Assembly: GCA_963773835.1 (NCBI GenBank) | Contig: CAVZCQ010000004.1 | Coordinates: forward strand, 248,001 to 312,000 | Direction: 5' to 3' | DNA from: JOPF136 sp963773835 | Lineage (GTDB): Bacteria > Acidobacteriota > Terriglobia > Acidiferrales > UBA7541 | DNA length: 64,000 bases | Part shown: piece by piece, positions 33,848-43,187 of the stretch | Numbering within the stretch: position 1 is the first letter of the stretch | Layout: every line of letters starts with the position of its first letter | The notes under the pieces: generated by a model | Told to the model about the DNA's origin: nothing | Seen by the model: only the letters and a program-made list of their open reading frames with translations | Databases searched by the model: none | Made by a program: the position numbers and the translations under genes

Positions 33848-34591
33848 ATGCCCCTCCAAGACTCCGAAGCCATCGTCCTCCGCACCTACCCGCTCGGCGA
33901 CGCCGACCGCCTCGTTTCCCTGCTCACCCGCGACCACGGCCGCCTCCGTGGCGTGGCCCAGGGCGCTCGCCGCCCCAAAAGCCGTTTCGGCGCCGCCCTC
34001 GAGCCGCTCACCTACCTCCGCGTCTTCTATTACGAACGCGAGAACCGCGACCTGGTCCGCATCCGCCAGTGCGAAATCCTCGAATCCTTCCTCGCCGCCC
34101 AGCAGGACTACCGCTCCTCCCTCGCCCTCGCTCTCGCCGCGGAAATCACCGACGCGGTCCTTCCCGAACGCGAGCCCCAGGACGCCGCTTTCCGCCTCCT
34201 CCTCCACGTAGCCCGTGGCATCCTCCAGTCGCTACCCGCCACGCTCGCTCTCGGCTACTTCCTCGTCTGGACCGTCCGCCTCGCCGGATGGCTTCCCGAT
34301 CTCGACCGCTGCTCTGGCTGCCGCCGCGAAGCTGGACAGCAGCCTCTCTACTGGTCCGTCTCCCAGACGGGCCTCTACTGCGGCCAGTGCCGCCGTCCGG
34401 GCATGCACACGCTCTCCGCGGAAACCCTCTCCGCCGCGCGCCGTATCCTCACCGCTCCCCTCGACCAGCTCGCCGCCGCCGCAAATTCGCCCCGCGTCTC
34501 GCCCGAATTCGAGGCATACTTTCTCGACATGATCGAACACCACATCGAGCGCCGCCTCGCCTCGCGCCGCCTCTACGAGGAGGCGCGATGA
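33848..34591 (+). CDS. recO: DNA repair protein RecO
   Basis: 247 residues from ATG 33848. OB-fold N-terminus PLQDSEAIVLRTYPLGDADRLVSLLTRDHGRLRGVAQGARR, helical middle with YLRVFYYERENRDLVRI, and a C4 zinc site CSGC...YCGQC. RecO loads RecA onto SSB-coated DNA with RecR. It overlaps glyQ by ATGA and is first of a recO-glyQ-glyS operon. Confidence 0.94.
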   Translation: MPLQDSEAIVLRTYPLGDADRLVSLLTRDHGRLRGVAQGARRPKSRFGAALEPLTYLRVFYYERENRDLVRIRQCEILESFLAAQQDYRSSLALALAAEITDAVLPEREPQDAAFRLLLHVARGILQSLPATLALGYFLVWTVRLAGWLPDLDRCSGCRREAGQQPLYWSVSQTGLYCGQCRRPGMHTLSAETLSAARRILTAPLDQLAAAANSPRVSPEFEAYFLDMIEHHIERRLASRRLYEEAR

Positions 34592-35499
34592 GTCGCTCTC
34601 CGAACACGCTCCAGGACCTCATCTCCACCCTCCAACTCTTCTGGTCCGCCCGCGGCTGCCTCATCCAACAGCCCTACGACGTGGAAGTCGGCGCCGGCAC
34701 CATGCATCCGGAAACCTTTCTCCGCGTCCTCGGCCCCGAGCCGTATCGGGTCGCTTACGTGCAACCCAGCCGGCGTCCCGCCGATGGCCGCTACGGCGAG
34801 AATCCCAACCGTCTCTACAAGCATCTCCAACTTCAAGTAATCCTTAAACCTTCTCCGTCGGATGCCCAGAATCTCTATCTGGAAAGCCTCGCCGCGATCG
34901 GCATTCCCCTTCGCGAACACGATGTCCGCTTCGAAGAGGACAACTGGGAATCGCCCACGCTCGGCGCCTGGGGAATCGGCTGGCAGGTTCTCCTCGACGG
35001 TCTCGAAATCACCCAGTTCACCTATTTCCAGCAGTGCGGCGGTCTGGACCTCGACCCCGTTTCCGTTGAGCTCACCTACGGCCTCGAACGCATCGCCGCG
35101 TTTCTTCAGGGCGTGGACAACGTCTTCGATATGCGCTGGTCCTCCGACGTCCTCTACCGCCGCGTCCGCTGGCCCGAAGAGCAGCAATTCTCCGCCTATA
35201 GCTTCGACCACGCCGACCCGCAGCGAACCCGCCAGATGTTCGACCTCTCCGAAGCCGAAGCCAAATCCCTCCTCGACGGCTACGATCGCACTCCCGAAAC
35301 CGATCGCCCGCGGTATCCCATCCTCGCCGCCTACGACTTCTGTCTAAAGTGCTCGCACCTCTTCAATCTCCTAGACTCGCGCGGCGTCATCTCCGTCACT
35401 GAGCGCGCTGCCCTCATCGCCCGCGTCCGCGCCCTCGCCTGCCGCGTCGCCGCCGCCTACGTCGAACAAAACCGCCTCCGCTCCCAGGTGCCCGCATGA
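34588..35499 (+). CDS. glyQ: Glycyl-tRNA synthetase alpha subunit
   Basis: 303 residues. Typical GlyQ from the start: TLQDLISTLQLFWSARGCLIQQPYDVEVGAGTMHPETFLRVLGPEPYRVAYVQPSRRP, with the class II motif-2 arginine, then YFQQCGGLDLDPVSVELTYGLERIAAFLQG (motif 3). Heterotetramer (alpha2beta2) with GlyS. Overlaps recO (ATGA) and glyS (ATGA), so translation of all three is likely coupled. No repeat insertion was seen in this gene. Confidence 0.97.
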   Translation: MSRSPNTLQDLISTLQLFWSARGCLIQQPYDVEVGAGTMHPETFLRVLGPEPYRVAYVQPSRRPADGRYGENPNRLYKHLQLQVILKPSPSDAQNLYLESLAAIGIPLREHDVRFEEDNWESPTLGAWGIGWQVLLDGLEITQFTYFQQCGGLDLDPVSVELTYGLERIAAFLQGVDNVFDMRWSSDVLYRRVRWPEEQQFSAYSFDHADPQRTRQMFDLSEAEAKSLLDGYDRTPETDRPRYPILAAYDFCLKCSHLFNLLDSRGVISVTERAALIARVRALACRVAAAYVEQNRLRSQVPA

Positions 35500-37787
35500 G
35501 CCGCAAGGGTAGCCACGGTCAGCGCCTTTCTGACCGTGGGTCTTCATCCGCCGCCGCCCGCACCGCCGAATTCCTCCTCGAACTCGGCTGCGAAGAAATT
35601 CCCGCCTGGATGATCGAGCGCGCCGCCAACGAATTGAAAGCTTTGCTTGAAAAATATCTCTCCGAATCCTCTCTCCTCGTAGGGGCGCTGCTTGCTGCGC
35701 CCTCCACTCCGTCTTCTCCCTCTTCCTCCTCCATCGAGGTTTTCGGAGGGCCCCGCCGCCTCACCGTCATCAGCCCCGCCTTCCGTCTCAAGCAGCCCGA
35801 CATCGTCCGCGAAGTCACAGGCCCCCCCAAGGCCTCGGCCTACGACGCACAAGGAAATCCCACCCGCGCCGCCGAAGGCTTCGCCGCCAGCAAAAGTGTC
35901 AGCGTAAAAGATCTCTTCGTCGTCAGACTTCCCAAAGGCGAATTCATCGCCGCCCGCCAAACCACGCTCGGCCGTCCCGCCCCGGCTGTCCTCGCCGAAA
36001 TCCTCCCTCGCGCCCTCTCGGAAATCGCCTGGCCCAAAACGATGCGATGGCCTGCAGCCGGCAACCCCCGTTTCATCCGCCCCGTCCGCTGGCTCCTCGT
36101 CATCCTCGGCGGGCGCGTCGTTCCCTTCGAATTCGCCGGCGTCAAGAGCAGCGACCGCACCGACGGGCATCGCACCCTCGGCAAATCCGCCATCCGCGTT
36201 CGCAATGCGCGTGAATATCGCGCCACCCTCCGCAAGAATTACGTCATCGCCGATCCCGCCGAACGCCACCGGAAAATCGAACGCGAAATCTCGTCGCTCG
36301 CCGCAAAGCATGGCCTCCGCGTCCACCGCGACGATGATCTGCTCGACCGTGTCACCTATCTCAATGAATTCCCCTCCGCCATCCTCGGCAGCTTCGATCC
36401 CGCCTTCCTCTCCCTGCCCCAGGAAATCCTCATCACCGTCATGCGCGACCACCAGAAATATTTCGCCCTGGAGGGCGTGGCACAGGCTTCAGCCTGTGAT
36501 CCCTCTTCTTCTCCTCACACTCAGACCGGCCTCGCCCCTCATTTCCTCGCCATCATCAACTCCGATCGCGACAGGGCAGGGAAGATGCGCCAAGGACACG
36601 AACGCGTCCTCCGCGCCCGTTTCGCCGATGCCAAATTTTTCTGGGACTCCGACATGGTCAAATGTCGGCTCGCCGACAATCTTCCCAAACTCGACGCCGT
36701 CACTTACGTAGCCTCGCTCGGCTCCTACGGTCTCAAAGTCAAACGTCTCCGCGATATCTCTCACGACCTCCAAATCAACGCGCCAGAGTGTCCGACGGCA
36801 AATCTTGAACTAACACCTGAACACCGCGACCGCGTCGCGCTGCTCGCCAAATGCGACCTCGTCACCGAAATGGTCCGCGAGTTCACCGAACTGCAGGGCA
36901 TCGTCGGCGGCCTCTACGCCCGCGCACAGGGCGAATCCCCACTCGTCGCCGAGGCCATCTACGATCATTACCGCCCCGCCGGCCTCGACGATGACCTCCC
37001 GCGCAATCTCGCCGGCTGCGTCGTCGCCCTCGCTGACAAGCTCGACGCGCTCGTTGCATGCTTTGCCGTCGGCAAAATTCCCTCAGGTTCCAGCGATCCG
37101 TTCGCCCTCCGCCGCGCTGCCGCCGGCATCGTCCGCATCATTGTGGAACGCCGCCTCCGGCTTTCTCTGATGGCCGCTGTCCAGTCCGTGACCGACGCGC
37201 TTACCTCCGCCAATCCCGGGCTTCCTCTACCCACCACTCTCCACCAGCAGGCCTGCGACTTCATTGCCGACCGCGCCCGCTTCTACTTCCAGGAACGTCG
37301 CGGCTACGCGTTCGACGAAGTCAAAGCCGCCATGGCCGCCGGCTCGGGCGATCTTGTGGATCTCTCCGACCGCCTCGAAGCCCTCCGCCGCGTCCGCCCC
37401 ACCGAGAATTTCCCTCCGCTCGCCGCTGCCTTCAAACGCATCCGCAACATCCTGGAAAAGTCCGCCGCGAAGGAGCCGATCCCCGAAGCTCCCGATCCCG
37501 CGCTCCTCACGGTCGAAGAAGAACGCGCCCTCCACGCCGCCGCCGCGTCCGCCGCCCGCTCCGCCGCCGCCTTCAAGCAAGCTAGAAAGTACGAGGATGC
37601 CCTCCGGACCATCGCCGCCCTTCGCCCCGCCGTTGACCGCTTCTTCGACAAAGTCCTGGTCATGGCCGAAGACCCCGCCGTCCGCGCCAATCGTCTCGCT
37701 CTCCTCCGCAACCTCCTCCGCGAATTCTCCACCATCGCCGATTTTTCCGAGATTGTGACCGACAGCACAGCGCCTAGAAAAACTTGA
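35496..37787 (+). CDS. glyS: Glycyl-tRNA synthetase beta subunit with three repeat insertions
   Basis: 763 residues, about 70 more than usual. The core is normal: TAEFLLELGCEEIPAWMI, FGGPRRLTVI, GNPRFIRPVRWLLVILGG, LPQEILITVMRDHQKYFAL, HERVLRARFADAKFFWDSD, ADKLDALVACFAVGKIPSGSSDPFALRRAA and a C-terminal DALR-like anticodon domain. Three palindromes lie in frame: GTAG-CCACGGTCAG at 35509-35539 (residues 5-15), a family B variant at 35679-35702 (residues 62-69, VGALLAAP, then Ser/Pro linker), and family D at 36480-36498 (residues 328-335, VAQASACD, then PSSSPHTQTG). All fall between conserved blocks. Confidence 0.95.
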   Translation: MSRKGSHGQRLSDRGSSSAAARTAEFLLELGCEEIPAWMIERAANELKALLEKYLSESSLLVGALLAAPSTPSSPSSSSIEVFGGPRRLTVISPAFRLKQPDIVREVTGPPKASAYDAQGNPTRAAEGFAASKSVSVKDLFVVRLPKGEFIAARQTTLGRPAPAVLAEILPRALSEIAWPKTMRWPAAGNPRFIRPVRWLLVILGGRVVPFEFAGVKSSDRTDGHRTLGKSAIRVRNAREYRATLRKNYVIADPAERHRKIEREISSLAAKHGLRVHRDDDLLDRVTYLNEFPSAILGSFDPAFLSLPQEILITVMRDHQKYFALEGVAQASACDPSSSPHTQTGLAPHFLAIINSDRDRAGKMRQGHERVLRARFADAKFFWDSDMVKCRLADNLPKLDAVTYVASLGSYGLKVKRLRDISHDLQINAPECPTANLELTPEHRDRVALLAKCDLVTEMVREFTELQGIVGGLYARAQGESPLVAEAIYDHYRPAGLDDDLPRNLAGCVVALADKLDALVACFAVGKIPSGSSDPFALRRAAAGIVRIIVERRLRLSLMAAVQSVTDALTSANPGLPLPTTLHQQACDFIADRARFYFQERRGYAFDEVKAAMAAGSGDLVDLSDRLEALRRVRPTENFPPLAAAFKRIRNILEKSAAKEPIPEAPDPALLTVEEERALHAAAASAARSAAAFKQARKYEDALRTIAALRPAVDRFFDKVLVMAEDPAVRANRLALLRNLLREFSTIADFSEIVTDSTAPRKT
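35509..35539 (+). repeat. GTAG-footed REP, family G, in frame at the glyS N-terminus
   Basis: GTAG then a perfect 10-bp hairpin CCACGGTCAG-CGCCTTT-CTGACCGTGG. The second copy is at the leuS stop (53772-53802). Confidence 0.93.
35679..35702 (+). repeat. GTAG-footed family B variant inside glyS
   Basis: GTAG overlapping GGGCGC...GCGCCC with an 8-nt centre; read in the same frame as the truA, nfo and leuS copies (V-G-A-...-P) and followed by a pyrimidine tract coding Ser/Pro. Confidence 0.75.
36480..36498 (+). repeat. Family D palindrome inside glyS
   Basis: GCACAGGCT-TC-AGCCTGTGA; last base differs from the perfect copies. Encodes A-Q-A-S-A-C. Confidence 0.85.
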
Positions 37788-37805
37788 AGTGATACTGGAA
37801 TCTGG

Positions 37806-37854
37806 GTAGCACAGTCCCGCATCCCGAAGTTTCGGGATCGGAATCAGCCTGTGC
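37806..37854 (+). repeat. Nested REP: family C palindrome inside a family D shell
   Basis: GTAG foot, outer 6-bp stem GCACAG/CTGTGC, and an inner perfect 8-bp stem ATCCCGAA-GT-TTCGGGAT (37821-37838). It lies just after glyS. Confidence 0.8.
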
Positions 37855-37977
37855 GTCGCCGTGGCTCACTCAGGCAGGCGGTTCACTCGGATGGCTCAGA
37901 ATTTTCTTTCGTCTCGAGGACGCGCTCACCAGCGGTCTGCGTTACAATCTTGTCGGCGCGCCGACATCATAAATCCT

Positions 37978-38012
37978 GCTGGCCACTGACCACCGATCAC
38001 TGGCCACTCCAA
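37978..38012 (+). repeat. Family J tandem CCACTG repeat before ppdK
   Basis: TGGCCACTGACCACCGATCA then CTGGCCACTCC: short imperfect tandem units, 12 bases before the ppdK start. Confidence 0.6.
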
Positions 38013-38024
38013 ATGCGAGGACCC

Positions 38025-40721
38025 ATGAAATTCGTTTACTTCTTCGGAGCAAAAAAGGCGGAAGGTCGCGGCGATCAAAAGGATCTCCTCGGCGGCAAAG
38101 GTGCCGGCCTTCATGAAATGACCCGCATCGGCCTCCCCGTCCCCGCCGGCTTCACCATTTCCACCGTGGCCTGCGATCAGTTCTTCAAGCTCGGCAACAA
38201 ATACCCCCGTGGCCTCGACCGCGAAGTCGCCACCCATCTCGCGCGCCTCGAAAAAGTCACCGGCAAAAAACTCGGCGACCCCTCCGACCCGCTTCTCGTC
38301 AGCGTCCGTTCCGGCTCTGCCCGCTCCATGCCCGGCATGATGGAAACCATCCTGAATCTCGGCCTCAACGACCGCTCCGTCCAAGCCCTCGCTTCGCGCA
38401 CAAAGAACGACCGGTTCGCCTGGGATGCTTACCGCCGCTTCGTCCAGATGTATTCCACCGTCGTCATCGGTCTTCCCAAGGAAGAGCTCGAAGAGCGCCT
38501 GCGCGGCATGAGGAAGCACCACGGCGCCCGGCTCGATACTGACGTCACCGCCGAAGGCTGGAAGGAACTAGTCGGCGCCTACAAACAGTTTTACCGCGAC
38601 CGTACCGGCAAGGATTTTCCCCAGGACCCCCGCGAACAGCTCTGGGGCGCCATCGGCGCCGTCTTTGGCTCCTGGATGGCCGAGAAAGCCGTCACTTACC
38701 GCCGCGTCGAAAAAATCACCGGCCTGCTCGGCACCGCCGTCAACGTCGTTCAGATGGTCTTCGGCAACAAGGGCGACGACTCCGGCACCGGCGTCTGCTT
38801 CACCCGCGACCCCTCCTCCGGCGAGAAGACTTTCTTCGGCGATTTCCTGCTCAACGCTCAGGGTGAAGACGTTGTCGCCGGCATTCGTCCCGTCATGCAC
38901 CTCGACGAAATGCGCAAGCGCATGCCCGGCCTCTATGCCCAGCTCGAACGCGTCCGCGTGACTCTCGAAAAGCATTATCGCGATATGCAGGACATCGAAT
39001 TCACCGTCGAGGAAGGGAAGCTTTACATCCTCCAGACCCGCACCGGCAAGCGCACTCCCGCTGCCACCTTCCGCATCGCCGTGGACATGGTAAAGGAACA
39101 CTTGATATCCAAGGAGGAGGCCATCGAGCGCATCAAGGGCGAGGATGTCGAGCGTATGTTCTATCCCATCCTCGATCCCGACCTGCCCCGCGCCGAGCTC
39201 GCCAAAGGCCGTCTCGCCACCGGTGTCAATGCCGTCCCCGGCGCCGCAGTCGGCCAGGCTGTCTTCAGCGCTCTCGAAGCGGAAGCCATGGCCCACGACG
39301 GCAAGCGCGTCATCCTCGTTCGCCGCGAGACCAGCCCCGAGGACGTCGGCGGCATGGCCGTCGCCCAGGGCATCCTCACCGCCACCGGCGGCAAGACGTC
39401 ACACGCCGCCGTCGTTGCCCGCGGATGGGGCAAGTGTTGTGTGGTCGGTTGCGAAGCGCTCGATGTGGACTACGCGCAAAAGCTCTTCCGCGCCAACGGC
39501 CGCGTCGTCCATCAGGGCGATTGGATTACGCTCGACGGCAACGAAGGCGCCGTCTATGAAGGCCAGCTCAAGCTAACCGCACCCCAACTCCCTCCCGCCT
39601 ACGAGATCCTGCTCTCCTGGTGCGACAAAATCCGCACACTCGGCGTTCGCGCCAATGCCGACACCCCGCAGGACGCCCGCAAAGCTCGCGAAATGGGCGC
39701 CGAGGGCATCGGCCTCGTCCGCACCGAACACATGTTCTTCAAGGATTTCGAGCAGCCGGAAAAGAGCATCGAACGCCAGCGCGCCATCCAGGAAATGATC
39801 ATCGCGGAAGACCCGCAAAGGCGGAAGAAGGCCCTCGACCGCCTCCTCCCGTTCCAGCGCCGCGATTTCATCGGGATCTTCAAAGCCATGGACGGACTCC
39901 CCGTCGTCATCCGCCTGGTGGACCCACCGCTCCACGAGTTCGTCCCCCACGACCGCCTCAAGCAGGAAGAGCTCGCGCGCGATCTCGGCGTCAGCGCCGA
40001 TTCCATCACCCGCCGCGTCGCCCAGCTCCACGAGGCCAACCCCATGCTCGGCCATCGCGGCTGCCGCCTCTGCATCACCTATCCCGAAATCCTCGAGATG
40101 CAGGTCCGCGCCATCATCGAGGCCGCCATCGCCTGCCAGCGCGAAGGCGTCAAGGTTCACCCCGAAATCATGCATCCCCTCACTCTCGACAAAAAGGAAA
40201 TGCGCATCCTCGAGCAAGCCACGCGCCGCGTCGCCGACGCCATCATCAAGAAAGAGAAAGTGAAACTTCACTATCTCGTCGGCACCATGATCGAGCTCCC
40301 CCGCGCCGCCCTGCTCGCCGACCAGATCGCCGAGGTCGCCGAATTCTTTTCCTTCGGCACCAACGACCTCACCCAGACCACCATGGGCCTCTCTCGCGAC
40401 GATGCCGGCCGCTTCCTCCCCGACTACGTGGACGAGAAGAAAGCCGGCATTCTGAAACACGACCCCTTCCAGGTGCTGGACATTGAAGGCGTCGGCATGC
40501 TCATCCGGTGGGGCATCGAGCGCGGACGCAAGACGCGCCCCAATCTCGAGGTCGGCATTTGCGGCGAACACGGCGGCGAACCCGAATCCGTGAAGTTCTG
40601 CCACCAGGTAGGCATGGACTACGTCAGCGCGTCTCCTTACATGGTCCCCATCGCGCGACTCGCCGCCGCCCAAGCCGTCATCGAAGAAAAAAAGCGCCCC
40701 ATCAAAAAGCATCGCCGTTGA
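38025..40721 (+). CDS. ppdK: Pyruvate, phosphate dikinase
   Basis: 898 residues from ATG 38025 (GAGG upstream). N-terminal ATP-grasp domain KFVYFFGAKKAEGRGDQKDLLGGKGAGLHEM and SVRSGSARSMPGMMETILNLGLND, swivelling phosphohistidine domain with H460 in TGGKTSHAAVVARGWGKCC, and C-terminal PEP/pyruvate TIM barrel (GIGLVRTEHMFF, VPHDRLKQEELARDL, SFGTNDLTQTTMGLSRDDA, ICGEHGGEP). Interconverts ATP + Pi + pyruvate with AMP + PPi + PEP. In a heterotroph it can feed gluconeogenesis or pyrophosphate-linked glycolysis. It is monocistronic and bounded by repeats. Confidence 0.96.
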   Translation: MKFVYFFGAKKAEGRGDQKDLLGGKGAGLHEMTRIGLPVPAGFTISTVACDQFFKLGNKYPRGLDREVATHLARLEKVTGKKLGDPSDPLLVSVRSGSARSMPGMMETILNLGLNDRSVQALASRTKNDRFAWDAYRRFVQMYSTVVIGLPKEELEERLRGMRKHHGARLDTDVTAEGWKELVGAYKQFYRDRTGKDFPQDPREQLWGAIGAVFGSWMAEKAVTYRRVEKITGLLGTAVNVVQMVFGNKGDDSGTGVCFTRDPSSGEKTFFGDFLLNAQGEDVVAGIRPVMHLDEMRKRMPGLYAQLERVRVTLEKHYRDMQDIEFTVEEGKLYILQTRTGKRTPAATFRIAVDMVKEHLISKEEAIERIKGEDVERMFYPILDPDLPRAELAKGRLATGVNAVPGAAVGQAVFSALEAEAMAHDGKRVILVRRETSPEDVGGMAVAQGILTATGGKTSHAAVVARGWGKCCVVGCEALDVDYAQKLFRANGRVVHQGDWITLDGNEGAVYEGQLKLTAPQLPPAYEILLSWCDKIRTLGVRANADTPQDARKAREMGAEGIGLVRTEHMFFKDFEQPEKSIERQRAIQEMIIAEDPQRRKKALDRLLPFQRRDFIGIFKAMDGLPVVIRLVDPPLHEFVPHDRLKQEELARDLGVSADSITRRVAQLHEANPMLGHRGCRLCITYPEILEMQVRAIIEAAIACQREGVKVHPEIMHPLTLDKKEMRILEQATRRVADAIIKKEKVKLHYLVGTMIELPRAALLADQIAEVAEFFSFGTNDLTQTTMGLSRDDAGRFLPDYVDEKKAGILKHDPFQVLDIEGVGMLIRWGIERGRKTRPNLEVGICGEHGGEPESVKFCHQVGMDYVSASPYMVPIARLAAAQAVIEEKKRPIKKHRR

Positions 40722-40728
40722 TATCTTC

Positions 40729-40752
40729 GTAGGGGCACGGCACGCCGTGCCC
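40729..40752 (+). repeat. GTAG-footed REP, family B, after ppdK
   Basis: GTAG then GGGCACGGC-AC-GCCGTGCCC, identical in the hairpin to the truA copy. Confidence 0.93.
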
Positions 40753-40839
40753 CATCTTTCTTTCCGTGGTTAATCGGCGTGCGCTCTTAGACCTGAACCA
40801 TTACTTTAGTTTTTTCTTATCTGTCTGATTCGAGAGGTG

Positions 40840-43155
40840 TTATGTCTTCATCCGCAGGAAGAAGTACATGCCCGTGAACCCAAACACCACCGCCGGCCCC
40901 CACCCCGCCAGCACAGGCGGGAGCTGCCCCGCCGCCCCAATCGCCTCCGCCAGCGCCGACGCGACCCAATAGGCAATCCCAATCGCCACCCCCAGCGCCA
41001 GCCCGCCCACCGCTCCGCGCGTCCCCACCAGGAACGCAAACGGTATCGCCAGCAGCATGATGATCGGCGCAATCATCGGGTACGCGAATTTTTTGTGCCA
41101 TTGAACCGAAAGCCGCGACACGTCGAATCCTGCCTGGTGCAGCTCCCGGATGTACTCTCCCAACTCCGCCCAGCTCATCTGCGTGTATGGCCGTGCCTCC
41201 CGGTTAAAGTACGACGGCGGCTCGGTAAACTCCGGCAATTCCGTCACCCGGTAGGGCAGGTACGACGCGACGCGCCCCGCCTCGAAATTCCGCACCCAGC
41301 CCTCTTCCAACACCCATCCGTGCAGGCTCTCCTCGTATTTCGCCCGGGCAAAGAACGCCCGCTTCCTCAACTGGAACGTTGCCGGGTCCAGCTCGAAAAT
41401 GCTGAGCCCAGCAAACAGGTTGTGCTGCGGATCGAAGTAATCGTAGTTGTACAGCCGGTCGCCCTCCCCGAAGATCCATTGCCGCCGCGGCTGAAAGAAC
41501 GTCTGCGCCGGATGCCCTTTGATCTGGTTCCGCAGCGCGTCCTGCCTCTGGTTGCACGTCGGCAGTATCGTGTCGTCCAGCGAAAACATCAGCGTCGCCA
41601 GCGCCACGCCGGCCAGCAGCAGCGGCAGCGACAGCCGGTACAGGCTCACCCCGCAGGTTTTGAAAGCTGTCACCTCGTTATTTTTCGACAGCACCCCCAG
41701 CGTCACCAGCACCCCGATCAGCGCCGCCACCGGCGTCAACTGGTAGAACATGTACGGCGTCAGGAACACGAAGTACTGCAACACCGTCCCCACCCCGATG
41801 TGGTGCTTCCCGATGTCCTCCAGCAGCTCGAAAAACGTGAACGAATGAAAGATGAAAATGAACGCAGCCAGGAACAGCACCGTGTAAAAGAAAAACGCCC
41901 GCAGCAGGTACACGTCCATCAGCAGCGGAAACGCGTACCCCCGCGCCACTCGCGGCCCCGGAAGATGTCCGGGCCGCGCCGTGGCCAGCCGCCCGGAAAT
42001 GCGCGCTCGCCGCCCCCCCCGCGGACGGAACCAGCCCCGCACCCGCTCCATCCATCCCTGCTCGCTCCGGATCTGGTCCATTCCCGGCACCAGCGCCAGT
42101 CCGCACAGCGCCGTCAGCAGGTTCGCCGCCCACATCCCCACGCCTGCCGGCACCTTCCCTTGCCGGGCCAGCCCCGCTCCGGTCACAAACAGCAGGTAAT
42201 ACCCGCTCACCATCAGCAGCGTCATCACGAATCCCGAAGCCCGGCCCCCGCGCTGCGGCCGGATTCCCACCGGCACTCCCAGCAGCGCGAACACCAAGCA
42301 CGCCGCCGGAAACGCAATCCGCCGGTGAAACTCCACCCGCGCCTGCGTATCGCCCTTCCCGTACAGCCGCGCCACCTCGCGGAACGGCTGTTCCGCCAGC
42401 GTCGGCGCGGCGCGCTTTCGGCCCCCGCCTTCCACCACCGCCACCGGCAGATCCTCCCGTCCAAATGTGGAAACGGAGTACTGTCTCGGGTCGCTCCTCA
42501 CGAACTCGTGCGTCGTCCCGTTCATCAGATGGAATTGCAGCGTTCCATGCTGCGGGTCAGGCAGAACGATCCCGCTCTCCGCAAACGTAATCCGCGGAGT
42601 CGCATCCCCTCCGGTTTGCGCCAGCAGGATTCCTTTCCACCTGGTTCCCCCGCCGGTCACGTCGGACACATACAGCACCATGTGCGGAAACTGTTCCTCG
42701 AACACCCGGGGCTGCACTTCGAACGACGCCTGGCTCGTCGCCAGCCCCTGCTCCGTCTCGTGCAATTTTTCCAGTGCCGGCGGCCCTGCCCACACCGTCA
42801 TCCACAGCGTCACCGCTGCCGTCCCCACCGCCAGCATCCCCACCGGGAACAGGATGCGTTTCCGGTCGAATCCCAGCGATTGCAACGCGATCAGCTCGCT
42901 GTCCGCCGACAGCCGTCCCAGCCCGATGAGCACCCCCACCAGCACTCCCATCGGCAGCGTGAACGTAAAGATTCCCGGCAGCGTGCACCCCACCAGCACC
43001 GCAATCGTCCCCAGCCCGGCCGAATGGCTCACCACCAGGTCCATCAATCTAACGAGTTGCGGCACGAAGAATATGAAGGTAAAAACGAACAGGCCCAGTA
43101 GTGCGTAGGACCCGATCTCGCGGAAGATGTAGCGGTCAATCAGACGCAATCGCAT
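40840..43155 (-). CDS. Fused LptF-LptG lipopolysaccharide export permease
   Basis: 771 residues from ATG 43155. Two complete YjgP/YjgQ permease domains are joined in one chain. The first begins RLRLIDRYIFREIGSYALLGLFVFTFIFF and has LPMGVLVGVLIGLGRLSADSELIALQSLG and FALLGVPVGI. The second begins MDVYLLRAFFFYTVLFLAAFIFIF (near residue 410) with LTPVAALIGVLVTLGVLSKNNEVTAFKTCGVSLYRL and HKKFAYPMIAPIIMLLAIPFAFLVGTRGAVG. Each half has the normal six-helix plan with a periplasmic beta-jellyroll. In most diderms LptF and LptG are separate and pair with LptB2. A basic linker (residues about 370-405) joins the halves. Confidence 0.88.
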   Translation of the reverse strand: MRLRLIDRYIFREIGSYALLGLFVFTFIFFVPQLVRLMDLVVSHSAGLGTIAVLVGCTLPGIFTFTLPMGVLVGVLIGLGRLSADSELIALQSLGFDRKRILFPVGMLAVGTAAVTLWMTVWAGPPALEKLHETEQGLATSQASFEVQPRVFEEQFPHMVLYVSDVTGGGTRWKGILLAQTGGDATPRITFAESGIVLPDPQHGTLQFHLMNGTTHEFVRSDPRQYSVSTFGREDLPVAVVEGGGRKRAAPTLAEQPFREVARLYGKGDTQARVEFHRRIAFPAACLVFALLGVPVGIRPQRGGRASGFVMTLLMVSGYYLLFVTGAGLARQGKVPAGVGMWAANLLTALCGLALVPGMDQIRSEQGWMERVRGWFRPRGGRRARISGRLATARPGHLPGPRVARGYAFPLLMDVYLLRAFFFYTVLFLAAFIFIFHSFTFFELLEDIGKHHIGVGTVLQYFVFLTPYMFYQLTPVAALIGVLVTLGVLSKNNEVTAFKTCGVSLYRLSLPLLLAGVALATLMFSLDDTILPTCNQRQDALRNQIKGHPAQTFFQPRRQWIFGEGDRLYNYDYFDPQHNLFAGLSIFELDPATFQLRKRAFFARAKYEESLHGWVLEEGWVRNFEAGRVASYLPYRVTELPEFTEPPSYFNREARPYTQMSWAELGEYIRELHQAGFDVSRLSVQWHKKFAYPMIAPIIMLLAIPFAFLVGTRGAVGGLALGVAIGIAYWVASALAEAIGAAGQLPPVLAGWGPAVVFGFTGMYFFLRMKT

Positions 43156-43169
43156 GCCCAAAGCCACTC

Positions 43170-43178
43170 ATTCTAACA
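43170..43178 (-). promoter_or_regulatory. Extended -10 element for the lptFG fusion gene
   Basis: TGT TAGAAT on the minus strand; 14 bases from ATG 43155. Confidence 0.45.
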
Positions 43179-43187
43179 TGCACGGTT

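Noticed and set aside
40837..43101. 754-codon plus-strand frame opposite the lptFG fusion
   Set aside because: His/Arg/Gln/Pro-rich antisense reading; the opposite strand encodes a clear membrane protein.
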